Positions 1 through 8,681 are shown, numbered from the stretch's first letter. The stretch is 64,000 nt of DNA from Variovorax sp. (GCA_017744935.1 JAGIAI010000028.1:28565-92564), one strand, 5' to 3'. The notes: generated by a model not told the origin, from the sequence alone. Numbers and translations: made by a program.

Positions 1-962
1 ATGTATTTGCGGTATTCGTCCAGCGTGGTCGCGCCAACGCAGTGCAGTTCGCCACGCGCCAGCGCGGGCTTGAGCATGTTGCCGGCGTCCATCGCGCCTT
101 CGGCCTTGCCGGCGCCGACCATGGTGTGCAGTTCGTCGATGAAGACGATGGTCTGGCCTTCGTCCTTTGCAAGCTCGTTGAGCACGCTCTTCAGGCGCTC
201 TTCGAACTCGCCTCGGTACTTCGCGCCTGCAAGCAGCGCCGCCATGTCGAGCGACAGCACGCGCTTGCCCTTGAGCGAATCGGGCACTTCGCCCGCGACG
301 ATGCGCTGCGCGAGGCCTTCGACGATCGCGGTCTTGCCCACGCCCGGCTCACCGATGAGCACGGGGTTGTTCTTGGTGCGGCGTTGCAGCACCTGGATGG
401 CACGGCGGATCTCCTCGTCACGGCCGATGACCGGGTCGAGCTTTCCGAGGCGTGCGCGCTCGGTCAGGTCGAGACAGTATTTCTTGAGGGCTTCGCGCTG
501 GCCTTCGGCATCCGCGCTGTTCACGCCCTGCCCGCCGCGGACCGCATCGATCGCGGCTTCGAGCGATTTGCGCGTGACACCATTGCTGCGCGCCAGATTG
601 CCGATGTCGGCCTTGCTGTCAGCCACGGCGAGCAGGAAGAGTTCGCTAGCGATGAATTGGTCGTTGCGCTTGATGGATTCTTTTTCGGTGGCCTGGAGCA
701 GCTTGCCGAGCTCAGGCCCAACCTGAACCTGGTCGTGGCCCTGTACCTGGGGCAGCTTCTTGATGGCGGCTTCCCCGGCCTGGAGCAGTCCGGGCACGTT
801 GGCGCCGGCCCGTTCGAGCAGCGCGCGCGGACCATCTTCCTGGCGCAGCATGGCGACCAGAAGATGGACCGGCTCGATGTAGGCGTTGTCATTGCCCAAT
901 GCCAGCGATTGCGCATCGGCGAGGGCTTCCTGGAATTTGGTAGTGAGTTTGTCTTGACGCAT
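1..962 (-). CDS. clpB: ATP-dependent chaperone ClpB, N-terminal part (cut by window edge)
   Basis: AAA+ disaggregase that works with DnaK to rescue aggregated proteins. Only the first 320 residues lie in the window; the rest runs off the left end. Visible are the Clp N-domain (about 1-145), the first nucleotide-binding domain with Walker A GEPGVGKT (204-211), Walker B ending FIDELH (about 274-279) and the pore loop KYRGEFEER (248-256). The ATG at 960-962 gives MRQDKLTT, the usual ClpB beginning. A heat-shock-type promoter lies just upstream. The neighbour on the right is divergent, so clpB is transcribed alone. Confidence 0.97.
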   Translation of the reverse strand, partial: MRQDKLTTKFQEALADAQSLALGNDNAYIEPVHLLVAMLRQEDGPRALLERAGANVPGLLQAGEAAIKKLPQVQGHDQVQVGPELGKLLQATEKESIKRNDQFIASELFLLAVADSKADIGNLARSNGVTRKSLEAAIDAVRGGQGVNSADAEGQREALKKYCLDLTERARLGKLDPVIGRDEEIRRAIQVLQRRTKNNPVLIGEPGVGKTAIVEGLAQRIVAGEVPDSLKGKRVLSLDMAALLAGAKYRGEFEERLKSVLNELAKDEGQTIVFIDELHTMVGAGKAEGAMDAGNMLKPALARGELHCVGATTLDEYRKY

Positions 963-981
963 GGCTTGATTCCTGCATTCA

Positions 982-1010
982 AAATAGGGATGTTCCGAGT
1001 CGATATCAAG
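982..1010 (-). promoter_or_regulatory. candidate sigma-32 (heat-shock) promoter of clpB
   Basis: Read on the minus strand: -35-like CTTGATA (1010-1004), 14-base spacer, -10-like CCCTATTT (989-982). The sigma-32 consensus is CTTGAAA and CCCCATTT, so each box differs by one base. It ends about 20 bases before the clpB start codon. Heat-shock control of clpB is well established; the assignment here is by motif only. Confidence 0.6.
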
Positions 1011-1052
1011 GCGGCCCGGATTTTTTCAATCAGCAATCTTTGGAGTCGATAG

Positions 1053-2045
1053 ATGCTCAAGTCAACATGGGGTGGCGCCAGGCGCCTGATGCAAGGCCTT
1101 TTCGCGGCCGGCCTGCTGGCCGCGGGAGGCGTGGCACTCGCGCAGCCGGGCGGCACGCCGATTCGCCTGCTGGTCGGGTTCCCGGCGGGTGGGGGCACCG
1201 ACGCCATTGCACGCATGTTGGGTGAAAAGCTCAAGGACCAACTCGGGGCCCCGGTGCTGGTGGACAACCGTGCCGGCGCGGGCGGCCAGATCGCGGCGCA
1301 GGTGCTCAAGTCCTCGCCGGCGGACGGCAACACCCTCTTCCTGACGCACGACCATACGATCTCCATCCTGCCCCAGGTGGTGAAGAACCCCGGTTTCGAT
1401 CCGGCGCATGACTTCGTGCCCGTCGCGGGCTTTGCCACCTTCGCCAATGCGCTCGCGGTCTCGGGCGGCACGCCGGCCAAGACGATGAACGAGTACGTGA
1501 ACTGGGTGCGCACCCAGCGCGGCGGCAAGGACACGATCGGCGTTCCGGCGCCGGCATCGATCCCCGAATTCCTCGTCAAGCTCATCGGCACGAAGTACAA
1601 GCTCGACCTGCAAGCCGCGCCCTATCGCGGCAGCGCGCCGATGATGTCCGACATGCTGGGCAACCAGATCTCCGCAGGCATCGGCTCCATTCCCGACTTC
1701 ATCGAGAACCAGAAGGCCGGAAAGATCCGCGTGGTGGCAGTCATCGGTGCGAAGCGGCAAGCGGTTCTGCCGCAAGTGCCCACCTTCGAGGAACTCGGCC
1801 TTTCGGGGCTGGAAGACCTGCCCTATTACGGCGTCTTTGCGCCGGTTGGTACGCCGCAGGCAGCCATCGACCGCTTCAACACGGCACTGGCGAAGGTGTT
1901 GGCGATGCCCGATGTGAAAGAGCGGCTCACCGCGATGGGCCTGACAGTGGGCTTCATGCCGCAGGGCCAGTTCGCTGGCGCCGTGCGTAGCTATACGCAA
2001 ACTTGGGCCCAGATCATCAAGGCCAGCGGCTTCCAGCCTCAGTAA
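1053..2045 (+). CDS. Bug-family tripartite tricarboxylate transporter substrate-binding protein
   Basis: Periplasmic solute receptor of 330 residues (TctC/Bug family). Residues 1 to about 26 form a signal peptide ending VALAQ. The mature protein starts with the family pattern PIRLLVGFPAGGGTDAIAR and continues with LVDNRAGAGGQIAA. Ligands of this family are usually carboxylates; the ligand here cannot be told. GGAG at 1042-1045 sits 7 bases before the ATG. No membrane subunits (TctA/TctB) are adjacent, which is common for the many orphan Bug receptors of Burkholderiales. Divergent from clpB. Confidence 0.93.
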   Translation: MLKSTWGGARRLMQGLFAAGLLAAGGVALAQPGGTPIRLLVGFPAGGGTDAIARMLGEKLKDQLGAPVLVDNRAGAGGQIAAQVLKSSPADGNTLFLTHDHTISILPQVVKNPGFDPAHDFVPVAGFATFANALAVSGGTPAKTMNEYVNWVRTQRGGKDTIGVPAPASIPEFLVKLIGTKYKLDLQAAPYRGSAPMMSDMLGNQISAGIGSIPDFIENQKAGKIRVVAVIGAKRQAVLPQVPTFEELGLSGLEDLPYYGVFAPVGTPQAAIDRFNTALAKVLAMPDVKERLTAMGLTVGFMPQGQFAGAVRSYTQTWAQIIKASGFQPQ

Positions 2046-2055
2046 CCGGCTCGCC

Positions 2056-2141
2056 CCCCAGCCTCGCCCACTGCGTGTGGCTCTGACACCCCCTACCGGG
2101 GGGCGCTGCCGGTGGACCGGCGAAGCCGGACCCACGGCAGC
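2056..2141 (+). repeat. two-hairpin dispersed repeat, copy R1
   Basis: Conserved head CACTGCGTGTGGCTC, then a C-run/G-run hairpin (about 2089-2103), then a second hairpin at 2105-2141. The second hairpin has outer arms GCTGCC/GGCAGC, a one-base bulge, GTGG/CCAC, and core CCGGC-GAA-GCCGG. It lies between the convergent Bug receptor and moaE genes. The same architecture recurs in copies R2 to R6. Confidence 0.85.
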
Positions 2142-2150
2142 CCACGAACA

Positions 2151-2178
2151 CGGCCTGCGCTGAGCTCGGCCGTTTTTT
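2151..2178 (+). terminator. Rho-independent terminator of the Bug receptor gene
   Basis: CGGCC/GGCCG stem followed by six T residues (2173-2178). The T-run overlaps the stop codon of the convergent moaE gene. Confidence 0.6.
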
Positions 2179-2653
2179 ATGCGTTGTTGGCTGTGATGCC
2201 CCAGCGGGACAAGGCTGCGTCGTCAGCAACCCTGGCGTCGACCCAGCGCGCGCCCTCTGGGGTTTGTTCTTTCTTCCAGAACGGTGCCTGGGTCTTGAGA
2301 TAGTCCATCAGGAACTCGCAGGCTTGGAAGCTTTCGCCGCGGTGGGCCGAGATGACAGCGACCATCATGATCTGGTCCAGTGGCTGCAGAAGGCCGACGC
2401 GGTGGATCACGCGCGCACCGAGGATGTCGAAACGGCGATGCGCCTCGTCGATCATGAATTCGATGGCCTTCTCGGTCATGCCGGGGTAGTGCTCCAGTTC
2501 CATCGACGCGACGTCGCTGCCGTCGTTGCGGTCGCGCACCGTGCCGATGAAGCTGCAGACCGCACCGACTCGCGGATTACCCGCGCGCAGTGCCGCGATT
2601 TCCTTCTGCAGGTCGAAGTCTTCTGTCTGGATCGAAACGCGGGCACCGGTCAT
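2177..2653 (-). CDS. moaE: molybdopterin synthase catalytic subunit MoaE
   Basis: Large subunit of molybdopterin synthase (158 residues). With thiocarboxylated MoaD it inserts two sulfurs into cyclic pyranopterin monophosphate. Family signatures visible: GTVRDRN, LEHYPGMTEK, HRVGLLQP, and the lysine-bearing APFWKKE near the C-terminus. The start MTGARVSI at 2653 is preferred because the upstream in-frame extension has no family character. It lies apart from moaD: a dapA-family gene on the other strand sits between them, so moaE needs its own promoter in 2654-2903. Confidence 0.95.
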   Translation of the reverse strand: MTGARVSIQTEDFDLQKEIAALRAGNPRVGAVCSFIGTVRDRNDGSDVASMELEHYPGMTEKAIEFMIDEAHRRFDILGARVIHRVGLLQPLDQIMMVAVISAHRGESFQACEFLMDYLKTQAPFWKKEQTPEGARWVDARVADDAALSRWGITANNA

Positions 2654-2687
2654 CCCACGGATTGTGGCACTGCGATAGACTCGCCCG

Positions 2688-2783
2688 ATGCCCTGCACCC
2701 CCCCGCGCCGCCCCCAGTCTTCGTTCGAAGACGCGGCCTGCGCGCGCCTGCAAGGCAAATCCAAAAAAGCCGAGCTCATCTGA
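2688..2783 (+). CDS. possible 31-residue leader peptide or gene remnant
   Basis: Short open frame MPCTPPRRPQSSFEDA... ending KSKKAELI and TGA. It lies between moaE and dapA, upstream of a perfect inverted repeat (2794-2822). No convincing ribosome-binding site is visible. It could be a leader peptide, the remnant of a longer gene, or chance. I do not recognise it. Confidence 0.2.
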   Translation: MPCTPPRRPQSSFEDAACARLQGKSKKAELI

Positions 2784-2822
2784 CCGGAGCTTCGGTTCCG
2801 TCGTCGGATGAGCGACGGAACC
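2717..2822. promoter_or_regulatory. two inverted repeats between moaE and dapA
   Basis: First: GTCTTCG-TT-CGAAGAC at 2717-2732 (7-base arms). Second: GGTTCCGTCG (2794-2803) and CGACGGAACC (2813-2822), perfect 10-base arms with a 9-base loop. No T-run follows, so the second is not a simple terminator. They sit in the gap that must hold the promoters of moaE (leftward) and dapA (rightward). Confidence 0.45.
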
Positions 2823-2903
2823 CGCAAGGCTCAGGCTTCAGCCGGTTGTGTGTGCGCATTCGACGGTGGTTCTTCCATCGGTCGGCTCCTGAAAGGACTT
2901 CGC

Positions 2904-3794
2904 GTGCACGCCACCCCTCATCACTCTCCTGACTTTTCCGGCCTCTGGATCCCGCTCGTCACGCCGTTCCGCGGCGGCGCCGTGGACCACACCGCGCTGG
3001 CCCGACTGGTCGAACGGCTCGCGCCGACCGGCATCGCCGGCTTCGTGGTCTGCGGCTCGACCGGCGAGGCCGCCGCCCTCGATGAAGACGAGCAGTTGGC
3101 GGTGCTCGACACAGTCGCCCGTGCCGCGCCCTCGATGCCGCGCATCATGGGGATCTCGGGCTATCACCTCGGCAAGACGCTCGACTGGGTGCGACGGCTC
3201 GCGGAGCGCGGGATCGCTGGGGTGCTGGTTCCGGCGCCGAACTACGTTCGTCCTTCGCAGAGCGGCATCCGCGAATGGTTCGTCGCCATTGCCGACGCCA
3301 GCGCTGTTCCGATCGCGATTTACGACATTCCGTACCGCACCGGCATCTCGATCGCGCGGGACACCCTCCTCTCGCTGGCCGCCCATCCGCGCATTTGTGC
3401 GATCAAGGACTGCGGCGGCGACGCGGCGAAGACGCGCGCGCTCATCGCGGACGGGCGTCTACAGGTGCTCGCGGGCGAGGATGCCCAGATGTTCAGCACG
3501 GTTGCAGAAGGCGGCGCCGGTGCGATCGCCGCAAGCGCGCATGTGCAAACGGCTCGATTCGTCGACGTGCTGCGTCTGCTGAACGAAGAGAAGCTCAAGG
3601 AAGCGCGGGCACTATGGCAGCCGCTGCTCCCGCTGATCGAGTCGCTCTTTGCCGATGCCAACCCCGGCCCGATCAAGGCTTTGCTCGCGCGTGAAGGGCT
3701 GATCGCCGACGAGTTGCGCCCACCCATGACGCGCGCTCCGGCGAACCTGCTGGATCGCCTGCTGGCGATCGACGACGCGATCAGCCGCCGGTGA
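2904..3794 (+). CDS. dapA: dihydrodipicolinate synthase family aldolase/lyase
   Basis: 296-residue TIM-barrel enzyme of the DapA/N-acetylneuraminate lyase family. DapA condenses pyruvate with aspartate semialdehyde through a Schiff-base lysine. Visible: GSTGE (usually GTTGE), catalytic-tyrosine segment IYDIPYRTG, and Schiff-base lysine in IKDCGGD. The motifs diverge from textbook DapA, so a paralogue with another aldehyde partner is possible. GTG start at 2904 chosen because GAAAGGA (2891-2897) lies 6 bases upstream. It ends 14 bases inside the convergent moaD gene, interrupting the expected moaD-moaE pair. Confidence 0.8.
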   Translation: MHATPHHSPDFSGLWIPLVTPFRGGAVDHTALARLVERLAPTGIAGFVVCGSTGEAAALDEDEQLAVLDTVARAAPSMPRIMGISGYHLGKTLDWVRRLAERGIAGVLVPAPNYVRPSQSGIREWFVAIADASAVPIAIYDIPYRTGISIARDTLLSLAAHPRICAIKDCGGDAAKTRALIADGRLQVLAGEDAQMFSTVAEGGAGAIAASAHVQTARFVDVLRLLNEEKLKEARALWQPLLPLIESLFADANPGPIKALLAREGLIADELRPPMTRAPANLLDRLLAIDDAISRR

Positions 3795-4032
3795 CCGGCG
3801 GAAAGAACGCCACCTCGCTGCCATCGCGCAGCGCGGCCTGATCGTTGCTCATGACCTGATCGAGCGCCATGCGCACCGCGCGGCCTCGCGCCAGGACGCT
3901 GGCGTGGGGTTCGCCGCGTGCGATCAGTTCATCGCGCAGCGCTCCGAGATTCGGCGCCGCGGTGTCGATCGCCTCGCTCCCGGTTCCGAGCGCTTCGCGC
4001 ACCGAGGCGAAATAGCGGACGTTGATCTTCAT
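3781..4032 (-). CDS. moaD: molybdopterin synthase sulfur carrier MoaD
   Basis: 83-residue ubiquitin-fold protein ending VTGG. The terminal Gly-Gly is adenylated and thiocarboxylated by MoeB, then donates sulfur in the MoaE complex. Starts 2 bases after the moeA stop, so translation is probably coupled. Its 3' end overlaps the convergent dapA-family gene by 14 bases. Confidence 0.95.
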   Translation of the reverse strand: MKINVRYFASVREALGTGSEAIDTAAPNLGALRDELIARGEPHASVLARGRAVRMALDQVMSNDQAALRDGSEVAFFPPVTGG

Positions 4033-4034
4033 GC

Positions 4035-5282
4035 TCAGGCCAGCAGCGATGCGAAAGGGATGAACTGGACCATGTCGCCTGCCTTGAACGGCTGACCCGC
4101 AGGCGTGTCAATCACGCCGTCGCCCCACACGGTGGACGTCAGCACACCCGAGCTCTGGTTGGAAAACACATCCAGACCACCCGCGGCATTGCGACGTGCG
4201 CGCAGGAATTCACGGCGGCGGTCGGCGCGCGGCCAATCGAAATCGGCACGCATCGCCACCGGCTCGACCGCGACCCGCTTCGCACCCTGCAGCGTCAGAA
4301 GAAAGGGCCTCACCAGCAGCAGGAAGGTCAGGAAGCTCGACACCGGATTGCCGGGAAGACCGGTCAGATGCGCATCCCCGATGCGGCCGTAGGCGAAGGG
4401 CTTGCCGGGCTTCATCGACAGCGACCACAGTTCGAGGCTGCCCAGATGCTGTACGGCGGCCTTGATGTGGTCTTCCTCGCCGACAGAGACGCCGCCGGTG
4501 GTGATGATCAGGTCGTTGCGCAGGGATGCCTCGCGCAGCGCCTCGATGGTTGCCTCGCGACGGTCCGGCACGATGCCGAGGTCGTTGACTTCGCAGCCGA
4601 AGCGCTTGAGCAGCGCGCGCATGAAGAAGCGATTGGAGTTGTAGATCGAACCCGGTTTCATCGCGTCGGGTGCCACCTCGCCGGGCATCACGAGTTCGTC
4701 GCCGGTCGAGAGCAATGCGACACGCGGACGCTTGGACACCTCGAGTTGGGCGAAGCCGACGCTCGCCGCCAAGCCCAGGCCGGCGGGAGTCAGCCGGTCG
4801 CCCTTCGAGAGAACCACGTCGCCGGCGGCGACGTCCTCGCCGGCGCGACGGATCCATTGCCCTTGAGACGGCGCGATCTCGATGCGCACACTGCCGAGGC
4901 TGCCTTCCTCGGGCATGGCATGCGTGTCTTCCTGCATCACGACCGCATCCGCGCCTTCTGGAATCTGCGCGCCGGTGAAGATCCGCGCTGCGGTGCCGGC
5001 GGCGAGCGACGTGCCGACGGTGCCGGCGGGGATACGCTCGGCGACGCGCAACACGGCACCCGCAGTCGCGCAGTCCGCCGCGCGCACGGCGTAACCATCC
5101 ATCGAGCTGTTGTCGCGTGGTGGCACGGTGAGCCCCGAGACCAGATCCTGCGCGAGCACCCGGCCGTCGGCCTCGAAGGTCGAGACGCTCTCGCTGCCAA
5201 GTCGGGGCGATGCTGCAGCGAGCAGCCGCGAAAGCGCTTCGTCGAGCGCCATCAGAGGGGGACGCGAGGATGTTTCAGCCAT
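4035..5282 (-). CDS. moeA: molybdopterin molybdenumtransferase MoeA
   Basis: 415 residues. Inserts molybdate into adenylylated molybdopterin. Family signatures in order: NSSMDGYAV near the N-terminus, STGDELVMPG, IYNSN, TTGGVSVGEED and LPGNPVSSF. The ATG (5280-5282) overlaps the end of mobB by 8 bases, and moaD follows after 2 bases: a tight mobB-moeA-moaD unit downstream of hom-thrC. Confidence 0.97.
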   Translation of the reverse strand: MAETSSRPPLMALDEALSRLLAAASPRLGSESVSTFEADGRVLAQDLVSGLTVPPRDNSSMDGYAVRAADCATAGAVLRVAERIPAGTVGTSLAAGTAARIFTGAQIPEGADAVVMQEDTHAMPEEGSLGSVRIEIAPSQGQWIRRAGEDVAAGDVVLSKGDRLTPAGLGLAASVGFAQLEVSKRPRVALLSTGDELVMPGEVAPDAMKPGSIYNSNRFFMRALLKRFGCEVNDLGIVPDRREATIEALREASLRNDLIITTGGVSVGEEDHIKAAVQHLGSLELWSLSMKPGKPFAYGRIGDAHLTGLPGNPVSSFLTFLLLVRPFLLTLQGAKRVAVEPVAMRADFDWPRADRRREFLRARRNAAGGLDVFSNQSSGVLTSTVWGDGVIDTPAGQPFKAGDMVQFIPFASLLA

Positions 5283-5820
5283 GGTGCTTCACCTTGTATT
5301 CGAATCGATCGGCATGCAGCAGGAGCCACTCGGCGATGCCATCGACGTCGTCGAGGTCAAAGATCGGCAGTGCCGTGGCTTGCGGCAGGCTCTGCGGGGT
5401 GGTGGTCGCGATGCCGACGATGAAGCGGTCTTCGATGTAGCGCACGGGACGGGCATCTCCGCCCTCCGCCGGCGCGCGCCAGACTTCAAGCTTGCGCAGA
5501 TCGCTGTGCTTGAAGCCTTCCACCAGCACCCAGTCGACGCCCGGGTCGAGTTCCGCAATCAGGTCGTGCACGTCGAGCTGAGTCGGCTTGTCAAACTCCC
5601 GAATGAGCGCCAGCCGCTTGTCCGACCCGACCACCACCTCGAACGCGCCCGCCTCACGGTGCCGGTAGGTGTCCTTGCCCGGATGGTCGATGTCGAACTT
5701 GTGGTGCGCATGCTTGACCACCGAAACGCGCTGGCCCTTCCGCTTGAGCACGGGGATCAAGCGCTCGACAAGCGTTGTCTTTCCCGCGCCGGAGAAGCCG
5801 GCGAAGCCGATGACCTTCAT
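5275..5820 (-). CDS. mobB: molybdopterin-guanine dinucleotide biosynthesis adapter MobB
   Basis: 181-residue P-loop GTPase assisting MobA in forming the guanine-dinucleotide cofactor. Begins MKVIGFAGFSGAGKTTLVE with Walker A GFSGAGKT; also HHKFDIDHPGKDTYRHREAG. The ATG at 5818-5820 is chosen: the upstream in-frame extension is translated from repeat R2 and is not part of the family. The 3' end overlaps moeA. Confidence 0.93.
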   Translation of the reverse strand: MKVIGFAGFSGAGKTTLVERLIPVLKRKGQRVSVVKHAHHKFDIDHPGKDTYRHREAGAFEVVVGSDKRLALIREFDKPTQLDVHDLIAELDPGVDWVLVEGFKHSDLRKLEVWRAPAEGGDARPVRYIEDRFIVGIATTTPQSLPQATALPIFDLDDVDGIAEWLLLHADRFEYKVKHHG

Positions 5821-5828
5821 GAAATCTC

Positions 5829-5916
5829 CCCATGGCTTCGCGCACTTCGTGTCGCTACGCCACCCCCCTCGCAGGGGGCGCACCCAGCGGCCCGTCCAAG
5901 CCGCCTCCGCGGGTGC
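5829..5916 (+). repeat. two-hairpin dispersed repeat, copy R2
   Basis: Head CACTTCGTGTCGCTACG, hairpin 1 from CCCCCC/GGGGG, hairpin 2 at 5880-5916 with outer arms GCACCC/GGGTGC, bulged A, and GCGG/CCGC. The inner 16 bases match other copies in length but their CCGGC/GCCGG core is degraded. It lies inside the minus-strand operon between thrC and mobB. Confidence 0.75.
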
Positions 5917-5943
5917 CCTGGGTTGGGCAACGCCAGTTTCATC

Positions 5944-7359
5944 TCAATCGCAATGCTTCGCGATGTAAGCCTTGACCGCCTCCGCGTCGGCAGGGAGCTT
6001 GACGACCCGCTTGGGCAAGTCCTCGATGCCTTCGAAGCGCGCGGGACGCTCCGGCTCATGGCCCAGGGCCTCCACGATGGTTTCGGCGAACTTGATCGGC
6101 AGCGCGGTTTCGAGAACGATCATCGGGACGCCCGGCGTGAGGTGCTCGCGCGCGGCCTTGAGGCCGTCGGCCGTGTGCGTATCGATCAAAGTCGCGAAAC
6201 GCGTGTCGGTGTCGCGGATCGTTGCGAGACGATCGGCATGTGTGCTGCGGCTGCTTGCAAAGCCGAACTGGCTGGCCGCCTTTGCGAAGGCAGGGTCTGG
6301 GCTCAGGTCGAATCGGCCGTTACGACCCAGTTCGCCTTCGAACAATGCGCGACTCTTCGCCGCATCGCGACCGACCAGGTCGAAGATGAATCGCTCGAAG
6401 TTGCTGGCCTTCGAGATGTCCATCGACGGGCTCGAAGTCTCGTGCGTATCGGCGGCGGAGCGCACGCGGTAGACACCAGTCCGGAAGAACTCGTCCAGCA
6501 CGTCGTTCTCGTTCGTCGCAACCACCAGCTTCTGGATCGGCAAGCCCATCATGCGCGCCACGTGGCCCGCGCAGACGTTGCCGAAGTTGCCCGACGGCAC
6601 GGTGAAGCTCACCGGCTTGTCGTTGATCGCCGTGGCCTGGAAGTAGCCGGCGAAGTAATAGACCACCTGCGCCAGCAGGCGTGCCCAGTTGATCGAGTTG
6701 ACCGTGCCGATCTTGTATTTGCGTTTGAAGGCAAGATCGTTCGACACCGCCTTGACGATGTCCTGGCAGTCATCGAAGACGCCCGCAATGGCAATGTTGT
6801 GGATGTTCTCGTCCTGGAGGCTGAACATCTGCGCCTGCTGGAACGGGCTCATGCGCCCGTCCGGCGAGGTCATGAAGACGCGCACGCCCTTCTTGCCGCG
6901 CATGGCGTACTCGGCAGCGCTGCCGGTGTCGCCGCTGGTCGCGCCAAGGATGTTGAGTTGCTCGCCGCGGCGCGCGAGTTCGTACTCGAACAAGTTGCCG
7001 AGGAGCTGCATCGCCATATCCTTGAAAGCCAGCGTCGGGCCGTTGGACAAGGCTTCGAGGTAGACGCCATCTTCCAACTCGCGCAGGGGCACGATGTCGG
7101 GGGTGCCGAACACTTCCTCGGTGTAGGTCTTTGCGCAGATCGCCTTCAGGTCCGCAGCAGGAATGTCGTCGACGTAAAGCGACAGGATTTCGAACGCCAG
7201 CTCGGCATAAGGCAAACCGCGCCACTTGGCGAGCGTGGCGGTATCAATCTTCGGGTACTGCTCCGGCAGATACAAGCCGCCATCGGGCGCGAGGCCTTCC
7301 AGCAGGATTTCGCAGAAGCGGCGACGTTCGGGGTGGCCGCGCGTGGAAAGGTAGCGCAT
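5944..7359 (-). CDS. thrC: threonine synthase
   Basis: 471 residues. PLP enzyme converting O-phosphohomoserine to threonine. Starts MRYLSTRG, typical of the family; PLP lysine K113 in TLAFKDMAMQ; phosphate-binding SGDTGSAAE and PSGNFGN are present. The ATG shares one base with the hom stop codon (TGATG), indicating translational coupling. Confidence 0.97.
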   Translation of the reverse strand: MRYLSTRGHPERRRFCEILLEGLAPDGGLYLPEQYPKIDTATLAKWRGLPYAELAFEILSLYVDDIPAADLKAICAKTYTEEVFGTPDIVPLRELEDGVYLEALSNGPTLAFKDMAMQLLGNLFEYELARRGEQLNILGATSGDTGSAAEYAMRGKKGVRVFMTSPDGRMSPFQQAQMFSLQDENIHNIAIAGVFDDCQDIVKAVSNDLAFKRKYKIGTVNSINWARLLAQVVYYFAGYFQATAINDKPVSFTVPSGNFGNVCAGHVARMMGLPIQKLVVATNENDVLDEFFRTGVYRVRSAADTHETSSPSMDISKASNFERFIFDLVGRDAAKSRALFEGELGRNGRFDLSPDPAFAKAASQFGFASSRSTHADRLATIRDTDTRFATLIDTHTADGLKAAREHLTPGVPMIVLETALPIKFAETIVEALGHEPERPARFEGIEDLPKRVVKLPADAEAVKAYIAKHCD

Positions 7360-8681
7360 CAGGACAGCTCTTCCTTGCGAATACGAACGATCGGGGCGAG
7401 CACCGTGGGCAGCGCCTGCACTTGCGCAAGTACCTCGTCGAGCGTGCCTTCGCGCGTGTCGTGCGTCAGGATGATGAGGTCGGTCTGCGTCGAGCCTTCG
7501 CCGCCCACTTCGTCGGCTTCCCGCTGCAGCACCGCGTCGATGCTGATGCCGGCGCTCGCGAGCAGGCCGGTGACCTTGGCGAGCACGCCGGCTTCGTCGG
7601 CCACGCGCATCCGCAGGTAGTAGCTGGTCACCACTTCCGACATCGGCAGGACTTTGAGGTCGCTCATCGCATCGGGATGGAATGCGAGGTGCGGCACGCG
7701 GTGGGCCGCATCGGCGGTGTGCAGGCGCGCGATGTCGACCAGATCGGCAATGACCGCGCTGGCGGTCGGCTCGCTGCCTGCGCCCTTGCCGTAGTAGAGC
7801 GTGGTGCCGACCGCGTCGCCATTGACGACCACGGCGTTCATCGCGCCTTCGACGTTGGCCAGCAGGCGCTTCGATGGCACCAGCGAAGGATGCACGCGCA
7901 ACTCAATGCCGTTTGCCTTTCGCTTGGTCACACCCAGAAGCTTGATGCGGTAGCCGAGCTGCTCGGCGTACTTGATGTCCTGCGCGGCGAGCTTGGTGAT
8001 GCCTTCGACATGGGCCTTGTCGAACTGCACCGGGATTCCGAATGCGATCGCGCTCATGATCGTGACCTTGTGCGCTGCGTCGACGCCTTCGATGTCGAAG
8101 GTCGGATCGGCTTCTGCGTAGCCGAGGCGTTGCGCTTCCTTGAGCACGGTGTCGAAGTCGAGGCCCTTGTCGCGCATCTCCGACAGGATGAAGTTCGTGG
8201 TGCCGTTGATGATGCCAGCGATCCACTGGATGCTGTTGGCCGTGAGCCCTTCGCGCAGCGCCTTGATGATCGGGATGCCGCCCGCGACGGCAGCTTCGAA
8301 CGCAACCATCACGCCCTTGGCATGCGCGGCCGCGAAGATCTCGGTGCCATGTACCGCCAGCAACGCCTTGTTGGCGGTCACCACGTGCTTGCCGGCGGCA
8401 ATCGCTTCGAGCACGAGTTGCTTTGCGATGCCATAGCCACCGATGAGCTCGATCACGATGTCGATGTCGGGGTTGGCGATGACGGACCGCGCGTCGTCGA
8501 CCACCTTCACACCGTCGCCGACGACGGCCTTGGCGCGCGCCGCGTCGAGGTCGGCGACCATGGTGATCTCGATCCCACGGCCGGCCCGGCGCTTGATTTC
8601 TTCCTGATTGCGCTGGAGCACCTTGAAGGTGCCGCTACCGACCGTGCCGATGCCGAGCAGGCCAACTTGGATGGGTTTCAT
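7359..8681 (-). CDS. hom: homoserine dehydrogenase
   Basis: 440 residues. NAD(P)H reduction of aspartate semialdehyde to homoserine. N-terminal Rossmann motif GLLGIGTVGSG (6-16), central catalytic domain with GIINGTTNFILS, and a C-terminal ACT domain (from LRMRVADEAGVLAKVTG, about 350-430) that normally binds threonine for feedback inhibition. The ATG at 8681 starts MKPIQVGLLG. It lies 43 bases after alaA and is coupled to thrC. Confidence 0.97.
   Translation of the reverse strand: MKPIQVGLLGIGTVGSGTFKVLQRNQEEIKRRAGRGIEITMVADLDAARAKAVVGDGVKVVDDARSVIANPDIDIVIELIGGYGIAKQLVLEAIAAGKHVVTANKALLAVHGTEIFAAAHAKGVMVAFEAAVAGGIPIIKALREGLTANSIQWIAGIINGTTNFILSEMRDKGLDFDTVLKEAQRLGYAEADPTFDIEGVDAAHKVTIMSAIAFGIPVQFDKAHVEGITKLAAQDIKYAEQLGYRIKLLGVTKRKANGIELRVHPSLVPSKRLLANVEGAMNAVVVNGDAVGTTLYYGKGAGSEPTASAVIADLVDIARLHTADAAHRVPHLAFHPDAMSDLKVLPMSEVVTSYYLRMRVADEAGVLAKVTGLLASAGISIDAVLQREADEVGGEGSTQTDLIILTHDTREGTLDEVLAQVQALPTVLAPIVRIRKEELS

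Noticed and set aside
5110..7620. Very long open frame on the plus strand opposite moeA, mobB and thrC
   Set aside because: Antisense frame produced by GC-rich codon bias; the minus-strand genes have full family signatures and the plus-strand translation has none.
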